A DNA stretch of 64,000 nucleotides from Streptomyces koelreuteriae (GCF_018604545.1 NZ_CP075896.1:496001-560000); one strand, 5' to 3'. Counted from the first letter of the stretch, positions 8,004-16,748 are shown. Translations and numbers: made by a program. Notes: generated by a model not told the origin, from the sequence alone.

Positions 8004-9176
8004 ATGCGCCTGTACCTGCTCGCCCTCAATCCGACCGACTCCGTCACCGAGGGCTTCCTGCCCGCCGCAGACCGGCTGGGCCTGGACGTCACCGTCCTCA
8101 CCGATCAGCCCGACGCCCACCGCAGAACCCGCCCGGACGTCGAGGTCCTGGAGTGTGACGTGCGGGACTTCCGGGCCGTCGTGTCGCGGATCTCGGCCCA
8201 CGGCGGCCCGGGTGCCGTCTTCACCAACAGCGACCACCTCCAGACCCAGGCCGCCCTGGCCGCCGCCTACTTCGGCCTGCCCGGCAAGGACTGGCGGGCC
8301 ACCCTGCGCTGCAAGGACAAGGCGGAGACGCGCCGCAGGCTGGCCGCCACCGGAGCGGACACCGTCTGGTCGGCCGAACTCACCGCACCGGCCCCGCTCG
8401 ACGCGCCCTACCCCTGTGTCCTCAAGCCCCGGGAGGGCGTGGCCAGCGAGGACGTCGTGCTCGTGGACGGACCCGAGGAGCTGACGATGCGCGCCAAGGA
8501 GATCCTGGAGCGCCGGCCGGGCACCACCCTGGTCGTCGAGGAGTACCTCCCCGGCGAACTGTGCACGCTGGAGACCCTGGGCGACGGCCGGGTCCGGCAT
8601 GTCCTGGGCGGCTTCCGCACCGAGCTGTCGCCGCTCCCCCACTTCGTCGAGGAACGCCTCACGTTCGTCCCCGCCCACCCCGAGCCGGTCGTCGCGCAGG
8701 TGCTCGCCCAACTCGACGCGCTCGGTGTCGGGTTCGGCGCCTGTCACACCGAGTTCGTGGTGCACGAGGGGCGGGCACGGATCGTCGAGGTCAACTACCG
8801 GGCCATCGGCGACCAGTGCGATCTGCTGCTGGAACAGCTCCTCGGCATTCCGCTGTTCGAGCACATCCTCCGCACCCACCTGGGCGAACCGCTCCCGGCC
8901 GATCCGGAGGTCCGCCGCGACCGCGCCGCCCTCCTTCAGTACCCGTGCGCCGACCGGGCCGGGACCCTGACCGACGCCCCGAACGCCACCGAGCTCACCG
9001 TCGACGGAGTGTCCCTGACGTACCGTCCGCTGCGGGCGGCCGGCGAGCGGCACGAGCTGTACCGCACCAACCGCGACTACCTCGGCGTCCTGCGGGCCAC
9101 CGGCACCGACCAGGACACCGTGGACCGCGTGGCCGCCGCCTTCCTGGCCACTCTCCGCTGGGAGATCCGGGCGTGA
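8004..9176 (+). CDS. ATP-grasp ligase of siderophore biosynthesis (PvsA-like)
   Basis: A 390-residue ATP-grasp protein: N-terminal Rossmann-like part, central ATP-binding subdomains (PCVLKPREGVASEDVVLV, then LVVEEYLPG) and the metal-binding HTEFVVHEGRARIVEVNYR segment. ATP-grasp enzymes form amide bonds through acyl-phosphates. PvsA has this role in vibrioferrin assembly. GGAAGA precedes the ATG. It is the first gene of a four-gene operon behind the iron box and overlaps the next start by 4 nt (GTGA). The substrate pair cannot be read from sequence. Confidence 0.85.
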   Translation: MRLYLLALNPTDSVTEGFLPAADRLGLDVTVLTDQPDAHRRTRPDVEVLECDVRDFRAVVSRISAHGGPGAVFTNSDHLQTQAALAAAYFGLPGKDWRATLRCKDKAETRRRLAATGADTVWSAELTAPAPLDAPYPCVLKPREGVASEDVVLVDGPEELTMRAKEILERRPGTTLVVEEYLPGELCTLETLGDGRVRHVLGGFRTELSPLPHFVEERLTFVPAHPEPVVAQVLAQLDALGVGFGACHTEFVVHEGRARIVEVNYRAIGDQCDLLLEQLLGIPLFEHILRTHLGEPLPADPEVRRDRAALLQYPCADRAGTLTDAPNATELTVDGVSLTYRPLRAAGERHELYRTNRDYLGVLRATGTDQDTVDRVAAAFLATLRWEIRA

Positions 9177-10903
9177 CCGTCACTCCACCCGCGCCGGACA
9201 TCTGCGCGACCGACCTGCTCACCCGGGTGCTGAGCGCCCTGCTGCGCGAGGACGTCGCCGGGCTGCGCACCCGGAGCACCCTCGTCCACCGGCCGGACGG
9301 ACCCTGGCTGCGGCTCGCCGCCGGTCGTGACGCCCTGCTGCTGCCGGTCGCCGAGGACGGCTTCCAGTGCCGGTACGCCGCCCGGCTGCCACTGCTCCGG
9401 CGCGCCTCGGACGGCGCCGAGCTGACGTCGTACGCGGAGGTGCTGGACGCGCTGCGCGCGCTCGCCGAGCCCGAGGACCGGGCCGGTTTCGACGCCTTCG
9501 CCGAGGAGTGCCGTCAGACCCTGGCCACGTTACGGCTGCACGCCGACACCCGCGACGCCGTCGCCGGGCGGCTGACCGACCGTCACGGGGACGCACCGGC
9601 ACGCTGGACCGGCCTCTTCCGCGGGCCCGCGTTCGACACGCTCGCCGCCCGGCTGGACCACCCCGTGTATCCGACGGCGCGCGGCCGGGCGGGGCTGGAC
9701 GAGGAGCAACTACGTTCGTACGCGCCCGAGTTCCATCCGCGATTCCCGCTGCGCTGGCTCGCCGTGCCCCGGGACGCGGTCCTGCTGACCGGCACGCCGC
9801 CGGAGCTGTGGCCCACGCCCGCGCGGCTCGGTCTGGCCGAGCTGGAGCGCACACACCTCGCCCTGCCGGTGCACCCGCTGACCGTCGGCCCTCCCCTCGA
9901 CGCGGCCCTGCGCGCCACCGGCCTGCGCGGACGGGCGGTACTGGCCGAACGGGCCTGCCTCGACGTCGTACCGACCCTGTCCATGCGGACCGTGGCGACG
10001 GTGGCGGACCCGGCCCTGCACCTCAAACTGCCCCTCACCACCTCGTCGTTGGGGCTGCGCAACAGGCGGTCCGTCAAGCCCGGCACACTCGTCGACGGGG
10101 CCGTGGGCCAGCGGCTGATCCAAGAGGTGATCGCGCGCGAGCCCCGGTTCCGGGACACCGTCCTGCACGCCGACGAGACGACGTACGCCCACGCGGGGCA
10201 CGAACTGCTGGCCGTGCTGTGCCGCCGCCACCCGGCCGGTCTTAAGGACTCCGTCGTCGTGCCGATGGCGGCGCTCCTCGCCGAGGCGCCGGACGGACAG
10301 CTGGTCGTCGATCATCTCGCCGACCGCTTCTACGACGGCGACCCGCTCGCCCTGCTCGACGCCTGTCTGACGCTGCTGTTCGACTGGCAGACCACGCTGT
10401 TCGGCTACGGCGTCGCGCTGGAGTCGCACCAGCAGAACATCTCGTTGGCGCTGCGGCCGGGCGGCCTCCGGCTGCTGTTCAAGGACAACGACGGGCCACG
10501 CGTCAACGCGGAGCGGCTGCGCGCCCGGCTCCCCGGCCGGTGGGACTTCGACGACCCGCGGGTCCTCGGTACGCAGGACGGGCCGGTGGCCGACCTCTTC
10601 GCCACCATCACCGTCCATCTGTGCGCGGGCGCATACGCGTTCGGGCTGGCCCGGCACGGCCGCGCCCCGCTGCCCGTACTGCTGCGGCTGGTGCGCGAAC
10701 GGCTGACCGAGGCCGTGGAGCGGCTCGGCGGCGAGGCGGGGGACGTGCTGCGCGCCCGGGTCCTCGACGCCCCGGAGCTGCCGGTGAAGGCGATGGTGAC
10801 GGCCGGGACACTGCTCAGCAAGGAGCGGTCGGGCGCCGCCGACATCAACAAGCACTACACCACCGGCCCCAACTACCTGCTGCCGTCCCGGAGTACGCCA
10901 TGA
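9173..10903 (+). CDS. IucA/IucC-family NIS siderophore synthetase 1
   Basis: A 576-residue NRPS-independent siderophore synthetase, with the IucA/IucC domain (about 130-390) followed by the FhuF-like C-terminal region. Visible motifs are LPVHPLTVG (the family HPxx site, Gln replaced by Val), the LKLPLTTSSLG substrate loop, ESHQQNISL and KDNDGPR. Such enzymes adenylate a carboxylate, often citrate, and condense it with an amine or alcohol. The GTG start overlaps the ligase stop. Codon 120 (9530-9532) is TTA, the rare leucine codon read by the bldA tRNA in Streptomyces. The high GC of the rest is normal, so this looks like regulation and not foreign origin. Confidence 0.93.
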   Translation: MTVTPPAPDICATDLLTRVLSALLREDVAGLRTRSTLVHRPDGPWLRLAAGRDALLLPVAEDGFQCRYAARLPLLRRASDGAELTSYAEVLDALRALAEPEDRAGFDAFAEECRQTLATLRLHADTRDAVAGRLTDRHGDAPARWTGLFRGPAFDTLAARLDHPVYPTARGRAGLDEEQLRSYAPEFHPRFPLRWLAVPRDAVLLTGTPPELWPTPARLGLAELERTHLALPVHPLTVGPPLDAALRATGLRGRAVLAERACLDVVPTLSMRTVATVADPALHLKLPLTTSSLGLRNRRSVKPGTLVDGAVGQRLIQEVIAREPRFRDTVLHADETTYAHAGHELLAVLCRRHPAGLKDSVVVPMAALLAEAPDGQLVVDHLADRFYDGDPLALLDACLTLLFDWQTTLFGYGVALESHQQNISLALRPGGLRLLFKDNDGPRVNAERLRARLPGRWDFDDPRVLGTQDGPVADLFATITVHLCAGAYAFGLARHGRAPLPVLLRLVRERLTEAVERLGGEAGDVLRARVLDAPELPVKAMVTAGTLLSKERSGAADINKHYTTGPNYLLPSRSTP

Positions 10904-10995
10904 GAGCCCGGGACCGGACCGCCGGTTCCGTCGTCGCCGCCCGTACTCGTCCCCACCCCTCTCCCCCCGCATTCGCGCAATCGCTGGAGCCTGCC

Positions 10996-12741
10996 ATGCC
11001 CTCGCTGACCGAATCGCCCGGCCGCACCACAGCGTCGGTCTCCCTGCCCACCGCCGACGACGTGGTGGCCCACACCCTGCTGAACTGTCTGCTGCGCGAG
11101 GTGTCCGGGCCCGAGCGGCAGACCGTCGTCGCCGACCACCGTCTGCTGCTGCGACTGCCCCGCCGCGGGGTCCTGCTGAGTGTGGCCCTGCGCCGTACCT
11201 CGCTGCTCGGCGCGCACCGGTTCACCGGCCCGGTGCGCGAGGAGCGGGACGGCGGCCGGGCGGACGTGGACTGGCGGCGGCTGGCCGAGTACACCCGTGA
11301 CGAACTGTCGCTGCGCACCGGTGTGCGCAACGAGGAGTTCCTGGCGCAGGTGGCCTCCAGCCACGCGGCCGTCGAGGGCGCGCTCACCGCCCGGCCGGCC
11401 CTGCCGGAGGTCCCGGAGCCTCCGGACGAGCCGCTGTCCGCCTACCTCGCCTCCGAGCAGTCCCTGCTCTTCGGGCACCGCTTCCACCCCACACCCAAGG
11501 CCCGCACCGGCGACCCGCGTTCCTGGGCCGCGTACGCACCCGAGACGGGCGCCTCCTTCCCGCTGCGGCACCTCGCCGTACGGGAACACCTGATCGCGCG
11601 GGAGAGCGCCGAACCATGGGCCGACGCCGCCCTGGACCGGCAGCGACCGGACGTCCCGGCCGGCTACCGGCTGCTGCCCGCCCACCCCTGGCAGTACGAG
11701 ACGCTCCGCGAGCACCCGCTGCTGCGGGCCGCCCTGGACCGCGGTGACGTGCTCGACCTGGGACCGGGCGGCCGGCCCTTCGCAGCCACCGCGTCCGTGC
11801 GCACGCTGTACGACGGGGAGACGTTCCTGAAGTTCAGCCTGAACGTGCGGATCACCAACTGTCTTCGCAAGAACAGCAGTTACGAGCTGACCGGGGCGGT
11901 CGCCCTCACCCGGGCGCTGGCCCCGGCCCTGGCCGACCTCGCCGGGCGTTTCCCCGGCAGTGCCGTGCTCCGCGAGCCCGCGTACCGCAGTCTCGCCCTG
12001 CCCGGCCCCGACGGCACACCCGACCGCGATCTGCTGGAGGGCTTCGGCGTCATCGTCCGCGAGGGCCTGTCCCGCCGGCTCGCCCCCGGTACCACTCCCC
12101 TGCTCGCGGCCGCCGTCGCCGACGAGTACCCGACGGGTGCCGCCCAGGTGTCCCGTCTCCTCGCCGGAGCGGACGGGGCTGCGGCGCTCGACTGGTGGTC
12201 GGCCTACCTGGACCTCCTCCTGCCGCCCGTCCTCGCCGCCTACTTCGACCACGGCCTGGTCCTGGAGCCGCATCTGCAGAACGTGCTGCTCTGCGTCGAC
12301 GGCGCCGGGCGGCCCGCCCAGGTCCTCTTCCGGGACCTGGAGGGCACCAAGCTGCTGCCCGAGCAGCACACGGAGACGCTGGCCGCGCTGCCGCCCGAGG
12401 TGGCCGGGCCGATGACGTACGACGCGCGGCGCGGCTGGGACCGGGTCGTGTACTGCCTGCTGGTCAACCACGTGGCCGAGATGCTCGCGGCCCTCGCCGA
12501 CCTGCATCCGGAGACGGAGGCGGCGCTGTGGGCACGTGTGCGGGACACACTGCGCGCCTACGCCGACCGGCACGGCTGCCCGCCCCGGCTTGCCGCCCTG
12601 CTCGCCGGAGTGCCGCTGCCCGCCAAGACCAATCTGCTCACCCGCTGGGAGCGCAAGGCGGACCGCGAGGCCGGATACGTCCGGCTGCCGTCGCCGCTCG
12701 GCGCTGAGGTGCTGCACGAGGCGAAGAGGAGCTCCCGATGA
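10996..12741 (+). CDS. IucA/IucC-family NIS siderophore synthetase 2
   Basis: A 581-residue second NIS synthetase with the classical AHPWQYE motif (His230), KFSLNVRITNCLRKNS in the substrate region, LEPHLQN and RDLEGTK in the C-terminal active site. It differs strongly from its neighbour in these loops, so the two should use different substrates. The ATG at 10996 has GGAG 6 nt before it. An alternative ATG at 10900 overlaps the previous stop (ATGA) and also has GGAG upstream; it would add 32 low-complexity residues. The downstream decarboxylase overlaps it by 4 nt. Start choice is uncertain, family is not. Confidence 0.92.
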   Translation: MPSLTESPGRTTASVSLPTADDVVAHTLLNCLLREVSGPERQTVVADHRLLLRLPRRGVLLSVALRRTSLLGAHRFTGPVREERDGGRADVDWRRLAEYTRDELSLRTGVRNEEFLAQVASSHAAVEGALTARPALPEVPEPPDEPLSAYLASEQSLLFGHRFHPTPKARTGDPRSWAAYAPETGASFPLRHLAVREHLIARESAEPWADAALDRQRPDVPAGYRLLPAHPWQYETLREHPLLRAALDRGDVLDLGPGGRPFAATASVRTLYDGETFLKFSLNVRITNCLRKNSSYELTGAVALTRALAPALADLAGRFPGSAVLREPAYRSLALPGPDGTPDRDLLEGFGVIVREGLSRRLAPGTTPLLAAAVADEYPTGAAQVSRLLAGADGAAALDWWSAYLDLLLPPVLAAYFDHGLVLEPHLQNVLLCVDGAGRPAQVLFRDLEGTKLLPEQHTETLAALPPEVAGPMTYDARRGWDRVVYCLLVNHVAEMLAALADLHPETEAALWARVRDTLRAYADRHGCPPRLAALLAGVPLPAKTNLLTRWERKADREAGYVRLPSPLGAEVLHEAKRSSR

Positions 12742-13946
12742 TCCGCCCGACCCCCGCCGTGAGCGACCGCGCCCTGTCGCTGCCGTCCACTGAACTACCG
12801 TCCTATCTCTACGACTTGACCGATCTGCGCGCACACGCCGCCGGGATCCGGGCCGCGCTGCCCGACCGGGTCGAGCTGTACTACGCGGCCAAGGCCAACC
12901 CGGAGCCGGAGGTCCTGGCCGCGCTGGAGCCCTTCGTCGACGGATACGAGGTCGCGTCGGGCGGTGAACTCGCCCATGTCGCCAAGGCGGTGCCGGGCCG
13001 GCCACTGGCCTTCGGCGGGCCCGGCAAGACGCCGGACGAGGTGACGGCCGCGCTGGAGCTGGGCGTCGACCGCTTCCACGTCGAGAGCGAACACGAGCTG
13101 CGCGTACTGGCCGAACTGGCGCGCCGCGTCGCGCCCCGGCGGCGTGTCGCGGTGCTGCCACGCGTCAACCTGCCCGTGCCCGACGGCTCGCTCGCCGGCA
13201 GCTCACTGGCGATGGGCGGGCGGCCGACGCCCTTCGGCATGGATCCCGCCCGGGCCGAACCGGTGATCCGGGCGCTCGCCGACGGCACCTACCCGCAGCT
13301 GGAACTGCGCGGTGTGCACGCCCACCTGGCGAGCGGCCCGGAGGCGGCCGAGCTGGTGGCGGTCGCGGGGAGCGTGGTCGGCTGGGCCACGGGGCTCGGT
13401 GTGCCGGTCGCCGAGGTGAACGTCGGGGGCGGCATGAGCGTCGACTACTCCGACCCGGAGCGCCGCTTCGACTGGGCCGCGTACGGCGACGGGCTGGCCC
13501 GGCTCACCGAGGCGCATCCGGGGCTGACCCTGCGGATCGAGCCGGGCCGGGCGCTCACCGCGTACTGCGGCTGGTACGCCACCGAGGTGCTGGACGTGAA
13601 GCACAGCCACGGCGAGGAGTTCGCCGTGGTCCGGGGCGGCACACACCATCTGCGGACCCCGGCGACGAAGGGACACGACCAGCCCTGCTCCGTCCTGCCC
13701 GTGGACACCTGGCCGCACCCCTGGCCACGACCGGCGGCGACGAACGGGCCGGTCACGCTCGCGGGGCAGCTCTGCACACCGAAGGACGTGCTGGCCCGCC
13801 GGGTACCGGTGCCGGACCTCAGGGCCGGGGACCGGGTGCTGTTCGCCCTGGCGGGCGCCTACGCCTGGAACATCTCGCACCACGACTTCCTGATGCATCC
13901 GAGGCCCGGGTTCCACTTCCTGGACGACAGCGCCCAGGCTTCCTGA
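12738..13946 (+). CDS. Fold-type III PLP decarboxylase of siderophore biosynthesis (PvsE-like)
   Basis: A 402-residue decarboxylase related to diaminopimelate and ornithine decarboxylases. The PLP lysine is Lys52 (YYAAKANP); VNVGGGMSVDY is the phosphate-binding glycine loop; IEPGRAL and the C-terminal GAYAWNISHHDF complete the site. In vibrioferrin and staphyloferrin pathways the equivalent enzymes (PvsE, SbnH) decarboxylate an amino-acid unit of the siderophore or its intermediate. It is the last gene of the operon and is followed by a strong hairpin. Primary-metabolism LysA is unlikely given the operon context. Confidence 0.87.
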   Translation: MIRPTPAVSDRALSLPSTELPSYLYDLTDLRAHAAGIRAALPDRVELYYAAKANPEPEVLAALEPFVDGYEVASGGELAHVAKAVPGRPLAFGGPGKTPDEVTAALELGVDRFHVESEHELRVLAELARRVAPRRRVAVLPRVNLPVPDGSLAGSSLAMGGRPTPFGMDPARAEPVIRALADGTYPQLELRGVHAHLASGPEAAELVAVAGSVVGWATGLGVPVAEVNVGGGMSVDYSDPERRFDWAAYGDGLARLTEAHPGLTLRIEPGRALTAYCGWYATEVLDVKHSHGEEFAVVRGGTHHLRTPATKGHDQPCSVLPVDTWPHPWPRPAATNGPVTLAGQLCTPKDVLARRVPVPDLRAGDRVLFALAGAYAWNISHHDFLMHPRPGFHFLDDSAQAS

Positions 13947-13963
13947 GCCACCCATGAGCCCTC

Positions 13964-13992
13964 GGTGCCCGCCGGACCGGCCGGCGGGCACC
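13964..13992. terminator. Bidirectional hairpin terminator
   Basis: A perfect 12-bp stem (GGTGCCCGCCGG with CCGGCGGGCACC) around a 5-nt loop lies between the convergent siderophore operon and the ECF sigma gene. There is no T-tract, as is common in Streptomyces. Confidence 0.75.
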
Positions 13993-14006
13993 GACGCCGG
14001 GACGCG

Positions 14007-14621
14007 TCAGGCCGCGGCCAGGGCGGGCGCCGGCGTTTCCTCCGCCTCGGCGAGCAGGGCCATGAGCGTCGCCCGGGCACGGGCCACCCGGGAGCGGACC
14101 GTGCCGACCGGGCAGTCGCTCAGCGCGGCGGCCTCCGCGTACGGCAGACCGAGGAGCTGTGTGAGGACGAACGCCTCACGGCGCTCCTCCGGCAGTCCGT
14201 CCAGCAGCTCGAGCAGGGCCACGCCGTCGTCGAAGCCGGGCAGGCCGCGCGGCTGGGCGAGCTCGACCGCCAGCTCCCAGTCCGTCAGATCGGCCGGGCG
14301 GGGACGCACGGCGGTGTACCGGAGGCTGTCCGCGACCGCACGCCGGGCGATGGCCAGCAGCCAGACGCGCGCCGAGGAGCGGCCCTCGAAGCGGTGCAGA
14401 CTGCCGAGCGCCCGCAGGAACGTGTCCTGCGCGAGATCGTCCACGGCCTGCGGATCGGCGCACAGATGGGCGACGTAGCGGATGACGTCACGGTGCAGGG
14501 CGCGCACGAAGTGGTCGACGGCCGCGGAGTCGCCACCGCGGGCGGCCAGCGCCCAGGCGGTTATCGACTCGTCGGCCGACGGGCTGCGCTCGGATGAAAG
14601 GGGCAGGGCAGGAGTGATCAC
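14007..14621 (-). CDS. ECF RNA polymerase sigma factor
   Basis: A 204-residue ECF sigma with region 2 (about 30-95, DDLAQDTFLRAL) and region 4 (about 130-185, LPYAEAAALSDCPVGTVRSRVARAR). The GTG at 14621 is chosen because AAGGA precedes it and the upstream open frame is low-complexity. No anti-sigma gene is adjacent. The upstream same-strand gene encodes a Met/His-rich membrane protein, an arrangement that recalls copper-linked SigC-type ECF factors of mycobacteria. Tandem 12-bp repeats at 14704-14727 lie between the two genes and may include its promoter. The regulon is unknown. Confidence 0.88.
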   Translation of the reverse strand: MITPALPLSSERSPSADESITAWALAARGGDSAAVDHFVRALHRDVIRYVAHLCADPQAVDDLAQDTFLRALGSLHRFEGRSSARVWLLAIARRAVADSLRYTAVRPRPADLTDWELAVELAQPRGLPGFDDGVALLELLDGLPEERREAFVLTQLLGLPYAEAAALSDCPVGTVRSRVARARATLMALLAEAEETPAPALAAA

Positions 14622-14703
14622 CTGGTGTCCTTCTCGGAATTCCGGGAGCACGCGCGACACGCGTGGGGCCCGGTGAGCGGGGATACGGCCGCGCCCGCAC
14701 GAC

Positions 14704-14727
14704 GTGACATACGGAGTGACGTACGGA
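14704..14727. repeat. Tandem 12-bp repeat upstream of the sigma gene
   Basis: GTGACATACGGA is followed immediately by GTGACGTACGGA. The pair lies 83 bp upstream of the sigma start, in the 160-bp gap after the membrane-protein gene. It may be a regulator site or part of a sigma-dependent promoter. Confidence 0.4.
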
Positions 14728-14781
14728 CGCAGGGCCGAGACCGGGGCGCGCGGAGTGCCGCCCCGGGAGTGCCGGCTGCCG

Positions 14782-15459
14782 TCAGGCGGCAGCGGCCCCC
14801 GCGGGCGGTCCTCGAGAGGTGATCGCGTGGACGAGAAGGAGCAGGCGCGGTGCGCGGTCGGAGGACCAGCGCCGGACACGTACGGGCGGGGGCGGCGGCG
14901 TGGGCAGGGCGAACAGCAGCCGCAGCGGCGCGGCCAGCCGGCTGCCCACGGCGCGCAGCAGACGGAAGACGGCCCGTTCGCCGTGGCCCAGCCACAGGCC
15001 GCAGAGCAGCGCGGCGAGCAGGTGGGCGGCGAGCATGCCGAGGGACGAGTCACCGCCCGGGGCGTGTCCCGTATGCCCCATGTGGTGGGACATGGAGCCC
15101 ATTTCATGACCCATGGCTCCCATGCCATGGCCGGCCATGGATCCCATGCCGTGGCCCATGGAGGACATGTCCATGGAGTCCGTGCCACCCGTCGCCCCGG
15201 CGGCCGGTGCCGGCACGAGTGAGAACGCCGAGTGCAGTCCGGTCTGGACGACCACGGCGACGGCGACGACCAGCCGGAGTCCGCGCTCGCGGCCCGCCAG
15301 GCACCAGCCCGCCACACCGGTCACGGCCCAGCCGGCCACCAGGGTCGACAGGGGGACGTGGTCGCCGGACATCATGACGTGTCCCAGGGCGGCGAGCACG
15401 ACACAGACGGCCGCGAACACCGCGGCCCGTGTCGTGCGAGCACACCACCCTGCTGTCAT
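14782..15459 (-). CDS. Met/His-rich integral membrane protein (DUF5134-like)
   Basis: A 225-residue membrane protein with about five hydrophobic helices. Between helices three and four (about residues 93-132) is a segment built almost only from Met, His, Gly and Ser, including repeats such as MGHGMGSM and MSHHMGH. Methionine/histidine clusters of this kind bind Cu(I)/Cu(II) in copper proteins, so an extracytoplasmic metal sensor or chaperone role is plausible. It is upstream of the ECF sigma gene on the same strand and may replace a normal anti-sigma factor. Copper is inference from composition. Confidence 0.78.
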   Translation of the reverse strand: MTAGWCARTTRAAVFAAVCVVLAALGHVMMSGDHVPLSTLVAGWAVTGVAGWCLAGRERGLRLVVAVAVVVQTGLHSAFSLVPAPAAGATGGTDSMDMSSMGHGMGSMAGHGMGAMGHEMGSMSHHMGHTGHAPGGDSSLGMLAAHLLAALLCGLWLGHGERAVFRLLRAVGSRLAAPLRLLFALPTPPPPPVRVRRWSSDRAPRLLLLVHAITSRGPPAGAAAA

Positions 15460-15602
15460 GGCGCCTCATCTTCGCATCCGGCCCCGCCCCGTCGCCCATG
15501 GGTACGAAAATCGCCCGGCCTTCGTACTCAATCCGTGAGGTGTGATCCAGGCCACTGTCCAGGAATCGATGCCTCCGGTCGGGCCACGGCAGAATCCCCG
15601 GC

Positions 15603-16748
15603 GTGGACATCACCGCGCAGGAGCTCAACCGGGCGACCCTCGGCCGTCAGTTGCTGCTGGGCCGGGAGGTGATGGAGGCCGGGGAGGCCGTGCGGCGGGT
15701 GGTGGCGCTCCAGGCGCAGCATGCCGCTTCGCCGTACGTGGCGCTGTGGAACCGGCTGGCCGGCTTCTCCCCGGCCGAGCTGGACGAGGCCTTCGAGCGG
15801 CGTGCGGTGGTGAAGGCGACCCTGATGCGGATCACGCTGCACGCGGTCCACGCGGACGACTACCAGGTGTTCCGTGAGGCGATGCAGCAGACGCTGTACG
15901 CCTCGCGGCTCGGCTACCGCTTCGCCGCCGCGGGTCTCACCCCGGCCGACGGCGAGGCACTCGTCCCGCAATTGCTGGACTTCGCCGACCGGCCGCGGAC
16001 GGCGGCGGAGCTTCAGGCCTGGCTCGAGGAACGGGTCGGCGCGGACAAGAAGGCCGGCGCGTGGTGGGGGCTCAAGGGGTACGCGCCGCTGCTCCACCTC
16101 CCGACCGGCGGACCCTGGTCGTTCGGCACCCGGGCGTCGTTCGTCGCGGCGCGGACCGGCCCCGTGCCGACTGGCCGGGAGTCGGCGACGGAGGCCCTCG
16201 GGCAGCTCGTCCTGCGCTATCTGCGGGGCTTCGGACCGGCGTCGGTCGCGGACGTGGCGCAGTTCGCCATGCTGCCGCGACAGCCGGTACGGCAGACGCT
16301 GCACGCTCTCTCCGACTCGGTGGAACAACTCCGCGGGCCGGCCGGAACGGTCCTGTTCGACGTACCGGACGCCCCGCGCCCGCCGGCCGACACGCCTGCG
16401 CCCCCGCGGCTCATGGCCATGTGGGACAGCGTCCTGCTGGCCCACGCCGACCGCAGCCGCGTGATCCCGCCGGACTATCGCCGTCTGGTGATCCGCGTGA
16501 ACGGTGACGTCCTGCCCACGCTGCTGGTGGACGGCCGGGTCGCCGGCGTGTGGCGCGCGATCGACGGCGGTATCGAGGCCACAGCCTTCCACGATCTGCC
16601 GCGCACCGCGTGGGACGGCCTCGCGCAGGAGGCCGCGTCCTTGACCGGGCTCCTGACCGACCGCGACACCGAGGTCTACCGCCGCTACCACCACTGGTGG
16701 CCGAAACTCCCCGCCGGGCACGTACGCCTGTTCACCGGCCGCGGATGA
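15603..16748 (+). CDS. AlkZ-like winged-helix DNA glycosylase family protein (HTH_42)
   Basis: A 381-residue protein of the HTH_42 family, which includes the DNA interstrand-crosslink glycosylases AlkZ and YcaQ. The N-terminal helix carries Gln37-Ala-Gln39, equal to the catalytic QxQ motif of the AlkZ subfamily; YcaQ types have QxD. Several winged-helix units follow, and the C-terminus is the usual beta-rich region (LVDGRVAGVW). The GTG start is at 15603. It stands alone with no nearby genotoxin biosynthesis genes, so a housekeeping repair role is as likely as self-resistance. Activity is inferred. Confidence 0.82.
   Translation: MDITAQELNRATLGRQLLLGREVMEAGEAVRRVVALQAQHAASPYVALWNRLAGFSPAELDEAFERRAVVKATLMRITLHAVHADDYQVFREAMQQTLYASRLGYRFAAAGLTPADGEALVPQLLDFADRPRTAAELQAWLEERVGADKKAGAWWGLKGYAPLLHLPTGGPWSFGTRASFVAARTGPVPTGRESATEALGQLVLRYLRGFGPASVADVAQFAMLPRQPVRQTLHALSDSVEQLRGPAGTVLFDVPDAPRPPADTPAPPRLMAMWDSVLLAHADRSRVIPPDYRRLVIRVNGDVLPTLLVDGRVAGVWRAIDGGIEATAFHDLPRTAWDGLAQEAASLTGLLTDRDTEVYRRYHHWWPKLPAGHVRLFTGRG

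Noticed and set aside
12738..13946. Primary-metabolism diaminopimelate decarboxylase (lysA)
   Set aside because: It is translationally coupled to siderophore synthetases behind an iron box, fitting the PvsE/SbnH role.
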